A stretch of DNA of 64,000 nucleotides from positions 558,001-622,000 of the forward strand of contig JACYUE010000002.1 in the NCBI GenBank assembly GCA_014841595.1, in the 5' to 3' direction. Positions within the stretch are counted from its first letter, which is position 1, and the number at the start of each line of letters is the position of its first letter. The stretch comes from Oxalobacteraceae sp. CFBP 8761 (GTDB lineage: Bacteria > Pseudomonadota > Gammaproteobacteria > Burkholderiales > Burkholderiaceae_D). A program made the position numbers and the translations under genes. The notes under the pieces were generated by a model. It had not been told where the DNA came from. It searched no databases and saw only the letters and a list, made by a program, of their open reading frames with translations. Of this stretch, positions 53,951 through 62,949 are shown piece by piece.

Positions 53951-56659
53951 ATGACACGGTATTCGCCGGGCAGCATTGCGCCCACATTTTCCCCAACCCG
54001 CCGCATTCAGGCCCGCCGCAGGTTTGCCTTGCGTGCCACGGTGGCGGCCCTGGCCGGCGCTGGCCTGATGAGCGCGGCGACGGTCGGTGCCCAGGAAGTC
54101 GGCGCCGCCACGGCGGACATCCCGGCCGCCAGCGCGCCGTCAAATGCCGAAAACAACACGGCGCGCGCCGGCGCCGACCGCGATGCGGCCGTCGTGACCG
54201 TCACCGGAACCCGCCAGGCCGCCCAGAGCGCGCAGGCCATCAAGCGCAACGCCGAGCAGGTGCTCGATTCGATTGTCGCCGACGATATCGGCAAATTCCC
54301 CGACAAGAACGTGGCCGAGATCCTGGGCCGTGTGCCGGGCGTGCAGGTGATCCGCCAGAATGGCGAAGCCGGCAACGTCGTCATCCGTGGCCTGGGCGGC
54401 ATCACCACGCTGTACAACGGTCGCGAGATGTTCACCGCCGCCGGGCGCAGCCTGTTCCTGGCCGATGTGCCGGTCGCCATGCTGCAGCGCGTGGACGTCT
54501 ACAAATCGCAGGGCGCCGACATGGTCGAAGGCGGTACCTCGGGCGTCATCGACGTGCGCACCAACCGTCCATTCGATTTCAAGGGCGCACAGGCCGCCTT
54601 CAATGTCCGCGGCGAGCACCGCGACAAGGCCGACAAGATCGATCCGAACGTCTCGGGCCTGTTGTCGAACCGCTGGAAAACGGCCATGGGCGAGATCGGC
54701 CTGCTCGGCGGCCTGTCGTACCAGCGCGGCCGCTACCATGACGAAACCGCCTTCGTGGGCGAACCACGCACGATCGACCGTGGCATCATCGGCGCACCGT
54801 CGATGGGCCGCGTGATGAGCGGTGGCGATCGCGAACGCCTGGCCGGCAACCTGTCGGCCCAGTGGCGCCCGTCGAGCGACCTCGAAGTGTACGCCGAGAG
54901 CTTCTCGACCAAGATCGACCACGACTCGCAAAGCATCTTCTTCGTGGGCGACCTGCCGATCAACAATCCCGGCTCCACCGTCACGCCGATGCCGGGCTCG
55001 AACTATCTCGGTTCGATCAGCAATCCCAACGTGAACACGTTCACGCTGAGCTCGACCCAGGCGCGGCGCGACGATTCGGAAACCCACCAGGGCGCCGTCG
55101 GTGCGATCTGGAAGGCCACCCCCGGCGTACGCGTCAGCGGCGAGGTGGTGCGCACGGTCAGCAAGTACAGCCAGAAGAATCCGATCCTCGACACGGTCAT
55201 GAACATGTCGAAGTCGATCAATGCCGAAGTGCGCGACGGCGGCGGCTACCTGGAATACCCGGGCACCGACATGACCGATCCGGCCAACTGGACGATGTTC
55301 GCGCTGTTCGACAACCACAACCGCTCACGCGGCGCCGCTACCGACTGGCGCGGCGATGTGGCCTGGACGCCGGAGGCCGACGGCTTCTTCAAGGAACTCA
55401 GCGTGGGCGCACGGCATGTCCAGCGCGACGCCTCGTTCGTGCACGAGCTGAACGGCTACACGGCCGCGCCGAATTCGTTCACGCCAAACGCGATCAAGGT
55501 CACCGACTTCCCGGGCCTGAACTGCACCAGCCCCAAAACGGGCGGCAACTACGGGATGAACCAGTTCTATGCGCCGTGCCGGGACTACCTGCTCGACAAC
55601 ACGGGCGCCATCCGCCAGGTCATCAAGGGTAATCCGAATCCGCAACCGGACAATCCGCTGTCGTTCTACTCGGACCGCGAACAGTCGAGCGCCGCCTACA
55701 TCAAGGCCAACTTCGGCTTCGATGCATGGTCGCTGCCGATCGACGGCACCGCTGGCCTGCGCTACGTGAAAACCAAGCAGCGCATCAGCGGCTTCTCGTC
55801 CACGGCCGGCGTGGTCTCGCCCGTCACCGTGTCGAGCACCACCAACGACGTGCTGCCGAGCCTGTCGATGCGCGCCCACTTCAGGCAAGACCTGATCGGC
55901 CGCCTGTCGGCCAGCAAGGCGATCGAACGGGCGCCGTTCGGTGACTTCAATCCGGGCCTGACGCTGTTCCCGTCCACCACCACGACGCTGGCCACCGGCA
56001 GCGCCGGCAACCCGAACCTCAAGCCGCAAGAGGCGCGGAACGTCGACGTGGCGCTGGAGTGGTACTTCGCACCGGCCGGCTCGATCACCGGCACGCTGTT
56101 CCAGCACGACTACGAAAACTACCTGCGCCGCAGCGCGCGGCCGGAAACCTACGACGGCATGACCTACAACGTCAGCCGCCCGTACAACGCGGTCGAGGGC
56201 AAGCTCAAGGGCGCCGAACTGGCGTACCAGCAGTTCTACACGAAGCTGCCGGGCTGGCTGGGCGGGCTCGGGATGCAGGCCAACGTGACCTGGATGGATG
56301 GCGGCCTGGCCGAAGCCGACGGCACCATCAACACGTTTGCCGGCATGTCCAAGCTGTCGGCCAACCTGGTCGCGCTGTACGAATACGGCAAATGGTCGGG
56401 CCGCATCGCCTACAGCTGGCGCGACAAGTTCACTGCCGAGTACAACTACCGAGGGTTGCCGTACAACATCGTCGTGGATCCGCTCAAGACGCTCGACGCC
56501 TCGGTGTCGTACAAGCTGACCGACAAGCTGACGGTCACGCTCGACGGCAGCAACCTGCTGGACCAGTCGTACCACGACTACCACAGCGTGCCCGAGTTGC
56601 CGCGCGACGTGCGCCGCTACGACCGCGTCGTGGGTCTGGCGCTCAGGTGGCGCAATTGA
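53951..56659 (+). CDS. TonB-dependent receptor, Xanthomonas/Caulobacter sugar type
   Basis: A 902-residue outer-membrane receptor. A long basic N-terminus leads to a signal helix (about 28-48) and a disordered Ala-rich stretch. VVTVTGTRQAAQSAQAIKRNAEQVLDSIVADDIGKFPDKNVAEILGRVPGVQVIR (about 77-130) is the plug signature of TonB-Xanth-Caul receptors, which take up carbohydrates. A large barrel ends in VGLALRWRN. AAGGAGAC lies 7 bases before the ATG. It opens the carbohydrate locus, and an operator-like palindrome lies 107 bp upstream. I infer uptake of arabinose-containing oligosaccharides from the downstream enzymes. Confidence 0.93.
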   Translation: MTRYSPGSIAPTFSPTRRIQARRRFALRATVAALAGAGLMSAATVGAQEVGAATADIPAASAPSNAENNTARAGADRDAAVVTVTGTRQAAQSAQAIKRNAEQVLDSIVADDIGKFPDKNVAEILGRVPGVQVIRQNGEAGNVVIRGLGGITTLYNGREMFTAAGRSLFLADVPVAMLQRVDVYKSQGADMVEGGTSGVIDVRTNRPFDFKGAQAAFNVRGEHRDKADKIDPNVSGLLSNRWKTAMGEIGLLGGLSYQRGRYHDETAFVGEPRTIDRGIIGAPSMGRVMSGGDRERLAGNLSAQWRPSSDLEVYAESFSTKIDHDSQSIFFVGDLPINNPGSTVTPMPGSNYLGSISNPNVNTFTLSSTQARRDDSETHQGAVGAIWKATPGVRVSGEVVRTVSKYSQKNPILDTVMNMSKSINAEVRDGGGYLEYPGTDMTDPANWTMFALFDNHNRSRGAATDWRGDVAWTPEADGFFKELSVGARHVQRDASFVHELNGYTAAPNSFTPNAIKVTDFPGLNCTSPKTGGNYGMNQFYAPCRDYLLDNTGAIRQVIKGNPNPQPDNPLSFYSDREQSSAAYIKANFGFDAWSLPIDGTAGLRYVKTKQRISGFSSTAGVVSPVTVSSTTNDVLPSLSMRAHFRQDLIGRLSASKAIERAPFGDFNPGLTLFPSTTTTLATGSAGNPNLKPQEARNVDVALEWYFAPAGSITGTLFQHDYENYLRRSARPETYDGMTYNVSRPYNAVEGKLKGAELAYQQFYTKLPGWLGGLGMQANVTWMDGGLAEADGTINTFAGMSKLSANLVALYEYGKWSGRIAYSWRDKFTAEYNYRGLPYNIVVDPLKTLDASVSYKLTDKLTVTLDGSNLLDQSYHDYHSVPELPRDVRRYDRVVGLALRWRN

Positions 56660-56752
56660 GGGGTGCCGGCCGGCCTTCCTTGATGGCCGGCTGACCTGTT
56701 CCAACCGGGCGCCGCGGGATTTCCTGCCGCGCCCCGTCGTTGTTTTGATTGG

Positions 56753-58114
56753 ATGGAAAACGTGCAAACGCAAAAACTCTCGACGCTTGAAAAAGTCGGC
56801 TTCGGCGCCGGCGACATGGCGCTCAATGTGGTGATCTCGTCGATGATGCTGATCATCACCTTCTTCTACACCGACATCTATGGCCTGCACGTGCGCGACC
56901 TGGCGGTGCTGTTCGTCGTCGTCAAGATCGTTGGCGCCGTGGCCGACCTGGCGATGGGGCAGGTGACCGATTCGGTATTGACGCGCTGGGGGCGCTACCG
57001 CCCGTGGCTGCTGCTGCTCGCGGTGCCGTACGGCCTGTCGGTGTTCCTCGTGTTTTCCACACCAGGCTGGGACTACGACGCGAAGCTGATCTGGGCCTAT
57101 TCCACCTACATCCTGATGACCATCATGACCGCCGGCGTGGGCATTCCGTACATCTCGCTGATCAGCGGCCTGACCGCCGATCCCCAGCAGCGCCTGTCGG
57201 CCAACGGCTACCGGCTGTTCTTCGCCAAGGTGGGGGCCTTCATGGTAACGATCGTCGTGCCGGTCCTGGCCAGCGCCTGGGACGGCGCGCATCCCGCTGC
57301 CGGCTACCAGGCGGCGATGGCGGTGATGGCGGCCATCGGCGTGCTGCTGTTCGTGTTCTGCTTTTTCACCACCACCGAGCGGGTCGTGCACAAGGTCGAG
57401 AAGCAGCCGCTGATGGCGCAGGTGCGCGTGCTGCTCAAGAACGACCAGTGGCTGATCCTGTGCGCCGTGTGCGTGACCGGCACCATCGGCTACGTGATCC
57501 GCGGCTCGGTGGCGATCTACTATGCCAAGTACTACCTGGGCGGCGACACGGCGGCCGTATCGGCGTTCCTGTCGACCGGCGTGGCGGCGGCGATCCTGGC
57601 GATGGTGGTCTCGACCTGGACCACCAAGTTCTATTGCAAGGTCAAGCTGTTCCGGCATTCGCAGATCGCGGTGGCGGTGCTCAGCGTGATGATGTATTTC
57701 CTGGTGCAGCCCGGCGACATGGTGCTGGCCTTCGTCCTGTATTTCCTGCTCTCGCTGGTGGTCGACCTGCACGCGCCGGTATTCTGGTCGGCCATCGCCG
57801 AGACGATCGATTACGGCCAGGTCAAGACCGGCAAGCGCGTCTCGGGCTTCGCGTTCGGCGGCATCTCGGTATGCCAGAAGATCGGCATGGGCGTGGCCGG
57901 CTACATGGTCGGCATCCTGCTCGACTACTTCCGTTACGTGCCGAACCAGTCGCAATCGGCGCTGGCGCTGCAGGGCATCGCGCTGATGCTGTCGGTGATT
58001 CCGGGCTTCTTCCACTTTTTGATGGGGATGCTGATGTTCAAGTACCGGATCAGCGACGACTATTACACCACCGTCAAGCAGGACATGCAGGCGCACGGCT
58101 ACGCCACCACCTGA
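56753..58114 (+). CDS. GPH (MelB-type) sugar:cation symporter
   Basis: A 453-residue inner-membrane transporter with 12 predicted helices. The N-terminal LEKVGFGAGDMALNVVISSMMLIITFFYTDIYGL and the MGQVTDSVLTRWGRYRPWLLL loop are characteristic of the glycoside-pentoside-hexuronide family (MelB, XynB-type permeases), with the cation-site Asp in helix 2 region. It lies 93 bp after the TonB receptor and 22 bp before the GH43 gene. It should carry oligosaccharides from periplasm to cytoplasm, which fits the GH43 enzyme having no signal peptide. Confidence 0.93.
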   Translation: MENVQTQKLSTLEKVGFGAGDMALNVVISSMMLIITFFYTDIYGLHVRDLAVLFVVVKIVGAVADLAMGQVTDSVLTRWGRYRPWLLLLAVPYGLSVFLVFSTPGWDYDAKLIWAYSTYILMTIMTAGVGIPYISLISGLTADPQQRLSANGYRLFFAKVGAFMVTIVVPVLASAWDGAHPAAGYQAAMAVMAAIGVLLFVFCFFTTTERVVHKVEKQPLMAQVRVLLKNDQWLILCAVCVTGTIGYVIRGSVAIYYAKYYLGGDTAAVSAFLSTGVAAAILAMVVSTWTTKFYCKVKLFRHSQIAVAVLSVMMYFLVQPGDMVLAFVLYFLLSLVVDLHAPVFWSAIAETIDYGQVKTGKRVSGFAFGGISVCQKIGMGVAGYMVGILLDYFRYVPNQSQSALALQGIALMLSVIPGFFHFLMGMLMFKYRISDDYYTTVKQDMQAHGYATT

Positions 58115-58136
58115 CAATCACACACAGAGAACAACC

Positions 58137-59087
58137 ATGCAAGAAACCATCCTCCAGCCGCTGATCGAGCAACGCGCCGATCCTTACATCTACAAGCACA
58201 CCGACGGCTACTATTACTTCACGGCCTCGGTGCCGCTGTACGACCGCATCGAACTGCGCCGCGCGACCACCATTGCCGGCCTGGCCACCGCGCCCACGGT
58301 CGACGTCTGGCACAAACCCGAGACCGGCCCGTATTCCGAGCTGGTATGGGCTCCCGAGCTGCACTTCAATGACGGCGCCTGGTACGTCTACTTTGCCGCC
58401 GCGCCCAGCCGCGCGATCAAGGACGCGTTGTTCCAGCATCGCATGTACGCGATCCGCAACCGCCATGCCAACCCGCTGGAAGGCGAGTGGGAATTCATGG
58501 GCCAGGTCGACACCGGCATCGACAGCTTCTGCCTCGATGCGACCACGTTCACCCACAAGGGCACGCTGTATTACCTGTGGGCGCAGAAAGACCCCGCCAT
58601 CGAGGGCAATTCGAACCTGTACATCGCCCCGATGAAAACGCCGTGGCAGATCGAGGGTGCCCCGATCCTCTTGAGCAAACCGGAGCACGACTGGGAAACG
58701 ATCGGCTTCTGGGTAAACGAAGGCCCGTCGGTCCTGCGCCGCAACGGCAAGATCTTCATCAGCTACTCGGCCAGCGCGACCGATCATAACTACGCGATGG
58801 GGTTGCTGTGGGCCGACGAAGACGCCGATCTGCTCGATCCGCACTCGTGGACCAAGTCGGCGCAGCCCGTTTTGCGTACATGCTACGATCACGGCGTCTA
58901 TGGGCCGGGCCACAACAGCTTCACGCTGGCCGAAGACAACGACACCGTGATGCTGGTCTACCACGCGCGCACCTACACCGAGATCGTCGGCGATCCGCTC
59001 TGGAATCCGGACCGCCACACCTTCGTGAAACCGCTGCGCTGGGACGACCAGGGCATGCCGGTGTTTGGCCGACCCTCTGTCTATTAA
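58137..59087 (+). CDS. Glycoside hydrolase family 43 enzyme (arabinofuranosidase/xylosidase type)
   Basis: A 316-residue protein with no signal peptide, so cytoplasmic. GH43 five-bladed-propeller motifs: RADPYIYKHTDGYYY with base Asp15, WAPELHF at 71-77, the modulating Asp134 in FCLDATTF and acid Glu195 in VNEGPSVL. The family includes alpha-L-arabinofuranosidases, beta-xylosidases and arabinanases; the neighbouring arabinose genes favour arabinofuranosidase (inference). GAGAACAACC precedes the ATG. It should release monomers from imported oligosaccharides. Confidence 0.92.
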   Translation: MQETILQPLIEQRADPYIYKHTDGYYYFTASVPLYDRIELRRATTIAGLATAPTVDVWHKPETGPYSELVWAPELHFNDGAWYVYFAAAPSRAIKDALFQHRMYAIRNRHANPLEGEWEFMGQVDTGIDSFCLDATTFTHKGTLYYLWAQKDPAIEGNSNLYIAPMKTPWQIEGAPILLSKPEHDWETIGFWVNEGPSVLRRNGKIFISYSASATDHNYAMGLLWADEDADLLDPHSWTKSAQPVLRTCYDHGVYGPGHNSFTLAEDNDTVMLVYHARTYTEIVGDPLWNPDRHTFVKPLRWDDQGMPVFGRPSVY

Positions 59088-59100
59088 GGATCACATCACC

Positions 59101-60153
59101 GTGCAAACCGGTATCACGCAAGCGCCATTCGGCCACCTGCCAGGCGGCGCCGCCGTCACCCAGTTCACGCTCACCAATGCCCGTGGCATGGTGGCGAAGA
59201 TCATCGACTTCGGCGGCGTCATCACCGAACTGCATGCGCCGGACCGCGACGGCAGGTTCGCCGACGTGGTGCTCGGCTTCAATTCGATCAAGCCATACTG
59301 CACCGACAGCCCGTACTTCGGCGCACTGATCGGCCGCTACGGCAACCGCATCGCCAGGGGCCGTTTCACGCTCGATGGCGTGCAGGTCCAGCTGCCGGTC
59401 AACAACGGCAACAACCATTTGCACGGCGGCGCCGGCGGCTTCGATCGGGTCCTGTGGACGGCGACGGTCGATGGCACCAGCCTGCGCCTGGCCTACCGCA
59501 GCGTCGACGGCGAGATGGGCTATCCCGGCAACCTCGATGTCACGGTCGTCTACCAGCTCAATGACGCCAACGAACTGGTGGTGCGTTTCCACGCCGTGAC
59601 CGACAAGGCCACGCCGGTCAACCTGACGCAGCACAGTTACTTCAACCTGGCCGGCGACGGCGACATCCTGGGGCACTACCTGACCATCGATGCCGACAGC
59701 TTCGTGGCCATCGACAGCGAATCGATTCCCACCGGCGAACTCACGCCCGTTACCGGCACGCCGTTCGACTTTCGCCTGCCGCGCCAGATCGGCGAGCGGA
59801 TCGGCCAGCCCGACAAGCAGCTGCGCCACGGCAGCGGCTACGACCACAATCTTGTCCTGAACAGGCCGCAAGGCACGGGGTTGACACGGGCGGCGCGGGT
59901 GAGCGAACCCGTCTCGGGCCGCGTGCTGGAACTATGGACGCAGGAACCCGGCGTGCAGTTCTACAGCGGGAATTTCCTTGACGGGTCGCTTTCCGGCAAG
60001 GGCCGCAGCTACGGACACCGCAGCGGCTTGTGCCTGGAGCCGCAGCATTTCCCCGATTCGCCGAACCAGCCGCAGTTCCCGAACGTGATCCTGCGCCCGG
60101 GCGAGGTGTATGCCACCGAGTCGCGCTTTCGCTTTACCACCGAGGCCGCGTGA
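59101..60153 (+). CDS. Aldose 1-epimerase (mutarotase)
   Basis: A 350-residue GalM-family enzyme that interconverts alpha and beta anomers of sugars. Motifs: YGNRIARGRFTLDG, NNGNNHLHGG (active-site region), NLTQHSYFNLAG (catalytic His) and SGYDHNLVLN; Glu in CLEPQHFPDSPN is the likely base. I chose the GTG at 59101 because AAGGA lies 10 bases upstream; an in-frame TTG at 59065 would overlap the GH43 gene. Supplies the anomer used by the dehydrogenase step of the sugar pathway (inference). The downstream gene overlaps its stop (TGATG). Confidence 0.92.
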   Translation: MQTGITQAPFGHLPGGAAVTQFTLTNARGMVAKIIDFGGVITELHAPDRDGRFADVVLGFNSIKPYCTDSPYFGALIGRYGNRIARGRFTLDGVQVQLPVNNGNNHLHGGAGGFDRVLWTATVDGTSLRLAYRSVDGEMGYPGNLDVTVVYQLNDANELVVRFHAVTDKATPVNLTQHSYFNLAGDGDILGHYLTIDADSFVAIDSESIPTGELTPVTGTPFDFRLPRQIGERIGQPDKQLRHGSGYDHNLVLNRPQGTGLTRAARVSEPVSGRVLELWTQEPGVQFYSGNFLDGSLSGKGRSYGHRSGLCLEPQHFPDSPNQPQFPNVILRPGEVYATESRFRFTTEAA

Positions 60154-61031
60154 TGGAGGTGCTGACCGACACCCGGCACGAGCTGGGCGAGTGCGTGCTG
60201 TGGTGCGAGCGCACCGGCCGCCTGCTGTGGACCGATATTCCCGCCGCCACCCTGTGGGCCTACACGTCGGCCACTGGCCGCACGGCCAGCTGGCCGATGC
60301 CTGAGCGCCTGTGCTGCTTCGCGCTGACCGGCAGCGACGACCGCCTGTTGCTGGGGCTGGCGTCCGGTCTCGCGTTCTTTACTTTCTCGAGCGGCAAGGT
60401 CACGCGCATCTGCGATGTCGAACCGGATATTCCATCCACGCGCATCAATGATGGCCGCTGCGATCGCCAGGGGCGGTTCGTGTTCGGCATGTTCAACCAG
60501 GCCGAACATCCCAAGCACGCACTGGGTGGCTTCTACCGCCTGAACCTCGACCTGTCGCTCGAACGCCTGCCGCTGCCCAACGCCGCCATCGCCAACAGCA
60601 TCTGCTTCAGTCCGAACGGGCGCCGCATGTACTTTGCCGACTCGGCGCAAAAGGCCATCCTGTACGCCGACTACAACCCGTGCAGCGCCGAAGTAGGGCG
60701 CGTGCACACGTTCGTCGCGGCCGATGCCGTGCCAGGGGAGCCCGACGGTTCGACGATCGATGCCGCCGGCTTCCTGTGGAGTACGCGCTGGGGCGCCGGC
60801 ATCGTGGCGCGCTTTGCGCCCGACGGCCAGCTCGAACGGACGGTGCCACTGGCAGCGCCGCAGCCGAGCTGCCCAGCCTTCGGCGGGCCTGACCTGACGA
60901 CACTGTTCGTCACCAGCGCCCACCTGGGCATGACCAATGCCGAACGTGCGGCCGCGCCGCTGTCGGGCGCATTGTTTGCGCAGGCGCTGGAGATCCGCGG
61001 CCTGCCCGAGTCGCGTTTCCTGCACGTTTGA
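60153..61031 (+). CDS. SMP-30/gluconolactonase-family sugar lactonase
   Basis: A 292-residue six-bladed propeller of the SMP-30/LRE family. The metal-binding residues fall in the usual places: Glu13 in HELGECVLW, Asn in TRINDGRCD, the SICFSPNGRRMYFADS segment (Asn, then Asp) and the EPDGSTIDAAGFLW blade. It hydrolyses aldonolactones to aldonates. In this locus the likely substrate is L-arabinono-1,4-lactone (inference from the next genes). It starts at ATG 60153, overlapping the epimerase stop. Confidence 0.93.
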   Translation: MEVLTDTRHELGECVLWCERTGRLLWTDIPAATLWAYTSATGRTASWPMPERLCCFALTGSDDRLLLGLASGLAFFTFSSGKVTRICDVEPDIPSTRINDGRCDRQGRFVFGMFNQAEHPKHALGGFYRLNLDLSLERLPLPNAAIANSICFSPNGRRMYFADSAQKAILYADYNPCSAEVGRVHTFVAADAVPGEPDGSTIDAAGFLWSTRWGAGIVARFAPDGQLERTVPLAAPQPSCPAFGGPDLTTLFVTSAHLGMTNAERAAAPLSGALFAQALEIRGLPESRFLHV

Positions 61032-61042
61032 TGGCTCAACAG

Positions 61043-61062
61043 CGATACGAAAAACGGTATCG
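61043..61062 (+). promoter_or_regulatory. Candidate operator before the sugar-acid dehydratase
   Basis: CGATACGAAAAACGGTATCG, with outer arms CGATAC / GTATCG, differs at only three positions from the palindrome at 53825-53844. It lies 12 bp after the lactonase stop and 121 bp before the dehydratase start, implying an internal promoter under the same regulator. Confidence 0.6.
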
Positions 61063-61182
61063 ATCTTCGTTAAAATTTGATTAGTAAGTTATCTGCCCGG
61101 ACTTTAGACTTCCTCTCGGTAATCAAGTGATATGGACAGCGGCACCATGCACGCTTCATCCAGAGAATAACGAGGAGATACG

Positions 61183-62925
61183 ATGTCCGAGGCAAAGAAA
61201 AAGACGCCGCTGCGTTCTGCGGCATGGTTTGGCACGCAGGATAAGAACGGGTTCATGTACCGCAGCTGGATGAAGAACCAGGGCATACCCGACCATGAAT
61301 TCCAGGGCAAGCCGATCATCGGCATCTGCAACACCTGGTCCGAACTGACCCCGTGCAATGCGCACTTCCGCAAACTGGCCGAGCACGTCAAGCGCGGCAT
61401 CCTGGAAGCGGGCGGCTTCCCCGTTGAATTCCCCGTGTTTTCGAATGGCGAATCCAATCTGCGCCCGACGGCGATGCTGACCCGGAACCTGGCCAGCATG
61501 GACGTCGAAGAATCCATCCGCGGCAATCCGATGGATGCGGTCGTGCTGCTGGTCGGCTGCGACAAGACCACGCCGGCGCTGCTGATGGGCGCGGCCAGCG
61601 TCGACCTGCCGACGATCGTCGTCACCGGCGGCCCGATGCTCAACGGTAAACTGAACGGCAAGGACATCGGCTCCGGCACCGCCGTCTGGCAGTTGCACGA
61701 GCAGGCCAAGGCCGGCACGATCACGATGCACGAATTCCTGTCGGCCGAAGCGGGCCACTCGCGCAGCGCGGGCACCTGCAACACGATGGGCACGGCGTCG
61801 ACGATGGCCTGCATGGCCGAAGCGCTGGGCACCTCGCTGCCGCACAACGCCGCGATTCCCGCCGTGGATGCGCGCCGCTACGTACTGGCGCACATGTCGG
61901 GCATGCGCATCGTCGAGATGGTGCACGAAGACCTGCGCCTGTCGAAGATCCTCACCCGCGCAAACTTCGAGAACGCCATCCGCGTGAATGCGGCCATCGG
62001 CGGCTCGACCAACGCCGTGATCCACCTGAAGGCCATTGCCGGGCGGGTGGGCGTACCGCTCGAACTGGAGGACTGGACCCGCATTGGCAAGGGCACGCCG
62101 ACCGTGGTCGACCTGCTGCCATCGGGGCGCTTCCTGATGGAAGAGTTCTATTACGCGGGCGGCTTGCCGGCCGTGATTCGCCGCCTGGGCGAGGGCGGTC
62201 TGATTCCCAACAAGGATGCGCTGACCGTCAACGGCAACACGCTGTGGGAAAACTGCGTGGCCGCGCCGATTTACAACGACGAGGTCGTGCGCCAGCTGGA
62301 CAATCCGCTGATCGCGGACGGCGGCATCTGCATCCTGCGCGGCAATCTCGCGCCGCGCGGGGCCGTGCTCAAACCGTCGGCCGCCTCGCCGCACCTGATG
62401 CAGCATCGGGGACGCGCCGTGGTCTTCGAAGACTTCGACCACTACAAGCAGCGCATCCTCGACCCGGACCTGGATGTGGACGAAAACTCGGTGCTCCTGA
62501 TGAAGAATTGCGGCCCGAAAGGCTATCCGGGCATGGCCGAAGTGGGCAATATGGGCTTGCCACCCAAGCTGCTGGCCAGGGGCATCACCGACATGGTGCG
62601 CATCTCGGACGCGCGCATGAGCGGCACCGCATATGGCACCGTGGTGCTGCACGTGGCGCCGGAAGCGATGGACGGCGGGCCGCTGGGCATCGTGCAGGAC
62701 GGCGACATGATCCAGCTCGATTGCCAGAACGGGCTGCTCAACGTCGAACTGCCGGATGCCGAGATCGTGCGCCGGCTGGCCGAGCGCGCCGAAAAGAACA
62801 AGCCCGTGCAGCACAGCGGCTACCAACGCCTGTACCTCGATCACGTGATGCAGGCCGACGACGGCTGCGATTTCGATTTCCTCGTCGGCTGCCGTGGCTC
62901 GGCGGTGCCGAAGCATTCCCACTGA
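61183..62925 (+). CDS. IlvD/Edd-family dehydratase, probable L-arabinonate dehydratase
   Basis: A 580-residue iron-sulfur dehydratase. Candidate [2Fe-2S] ligands are Cys58 (LTPCNA), Cys126 (VGCDKTTPA) and Cys199 (AGTCNTMGTA). Lys128 in CDKTTPA is the usual carbamylated Mg2+ ligand, and the C-terminal GCRGSAVPKHSH ending is seen in arabinonate/xylonate dehydratases. The sequence lacks the length of Edd (about 600+). It converts aldonates to 2-keto-3-deoxy acids. GAGGAGATACG precedes the ATG. Substrate specificity within the family (L-arabinonate, D-xylonate, L-fuconate) is inferred from neighbours. Confidence 0.92.
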   Translation: MSEAKKKTPLRSAAWFGTQDKNGFMYRSWMKNQGIPDHEFQGKPIIGICNTWSELTPCNAHFRKLAEHVKRGILEAGGFPVEFPVFSNGESNLRPTAMLTRNLASMDVEESIRGNPMDAVVLLVGCDKTTPALLMGAASVDLPTIVVTGGPMLNGKLNGKDIGSGTAVWQLHEQAKAGTITMHEFLSAEAGHSRSAGTCNTMGTASTMACMAEALGTSLPHNAAIPAVDARRYVLAHMSGMRIVEMVHEDLRLSKILTRANFENAIRVNAAIGGSTNAVIHLKAIAGRVGVPLELEDWTRIGKGTPTVVDLLPSGRFLMEEFYYAGGLPAVIRRLGEGGLIPNKDALTVNGNTLWENCVAAPIYNDEVVRQLDNPLIADGGICILRGNLAPRGAVLKPSAASPHLMQHRGRAVVFEDFDHYKQRILDPDLDVDENSVLLMKNCGPKGYPGMAEVGNMGLPPKLLARGITDMVRISDARMSGTAYGTVVLHVAPEAMDGGPLGIVQDGDMIQLDCQNGLLNVELPDAEIVRRLAERAEKNKPVQHSGYQRLYLDHVMQADDGCDFDFLVGCRGSAVPKHSH

Positions 62926-62949
62926 ACCAAGAACCGAGGAGACCAGAGC

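Noticed and set aside
55325-58117. 930-codon open frame on the minus strand
   Set aside because: Antisense to the TonB receptor and symporter, Arg/His/Asp-rich without recognisable domains.
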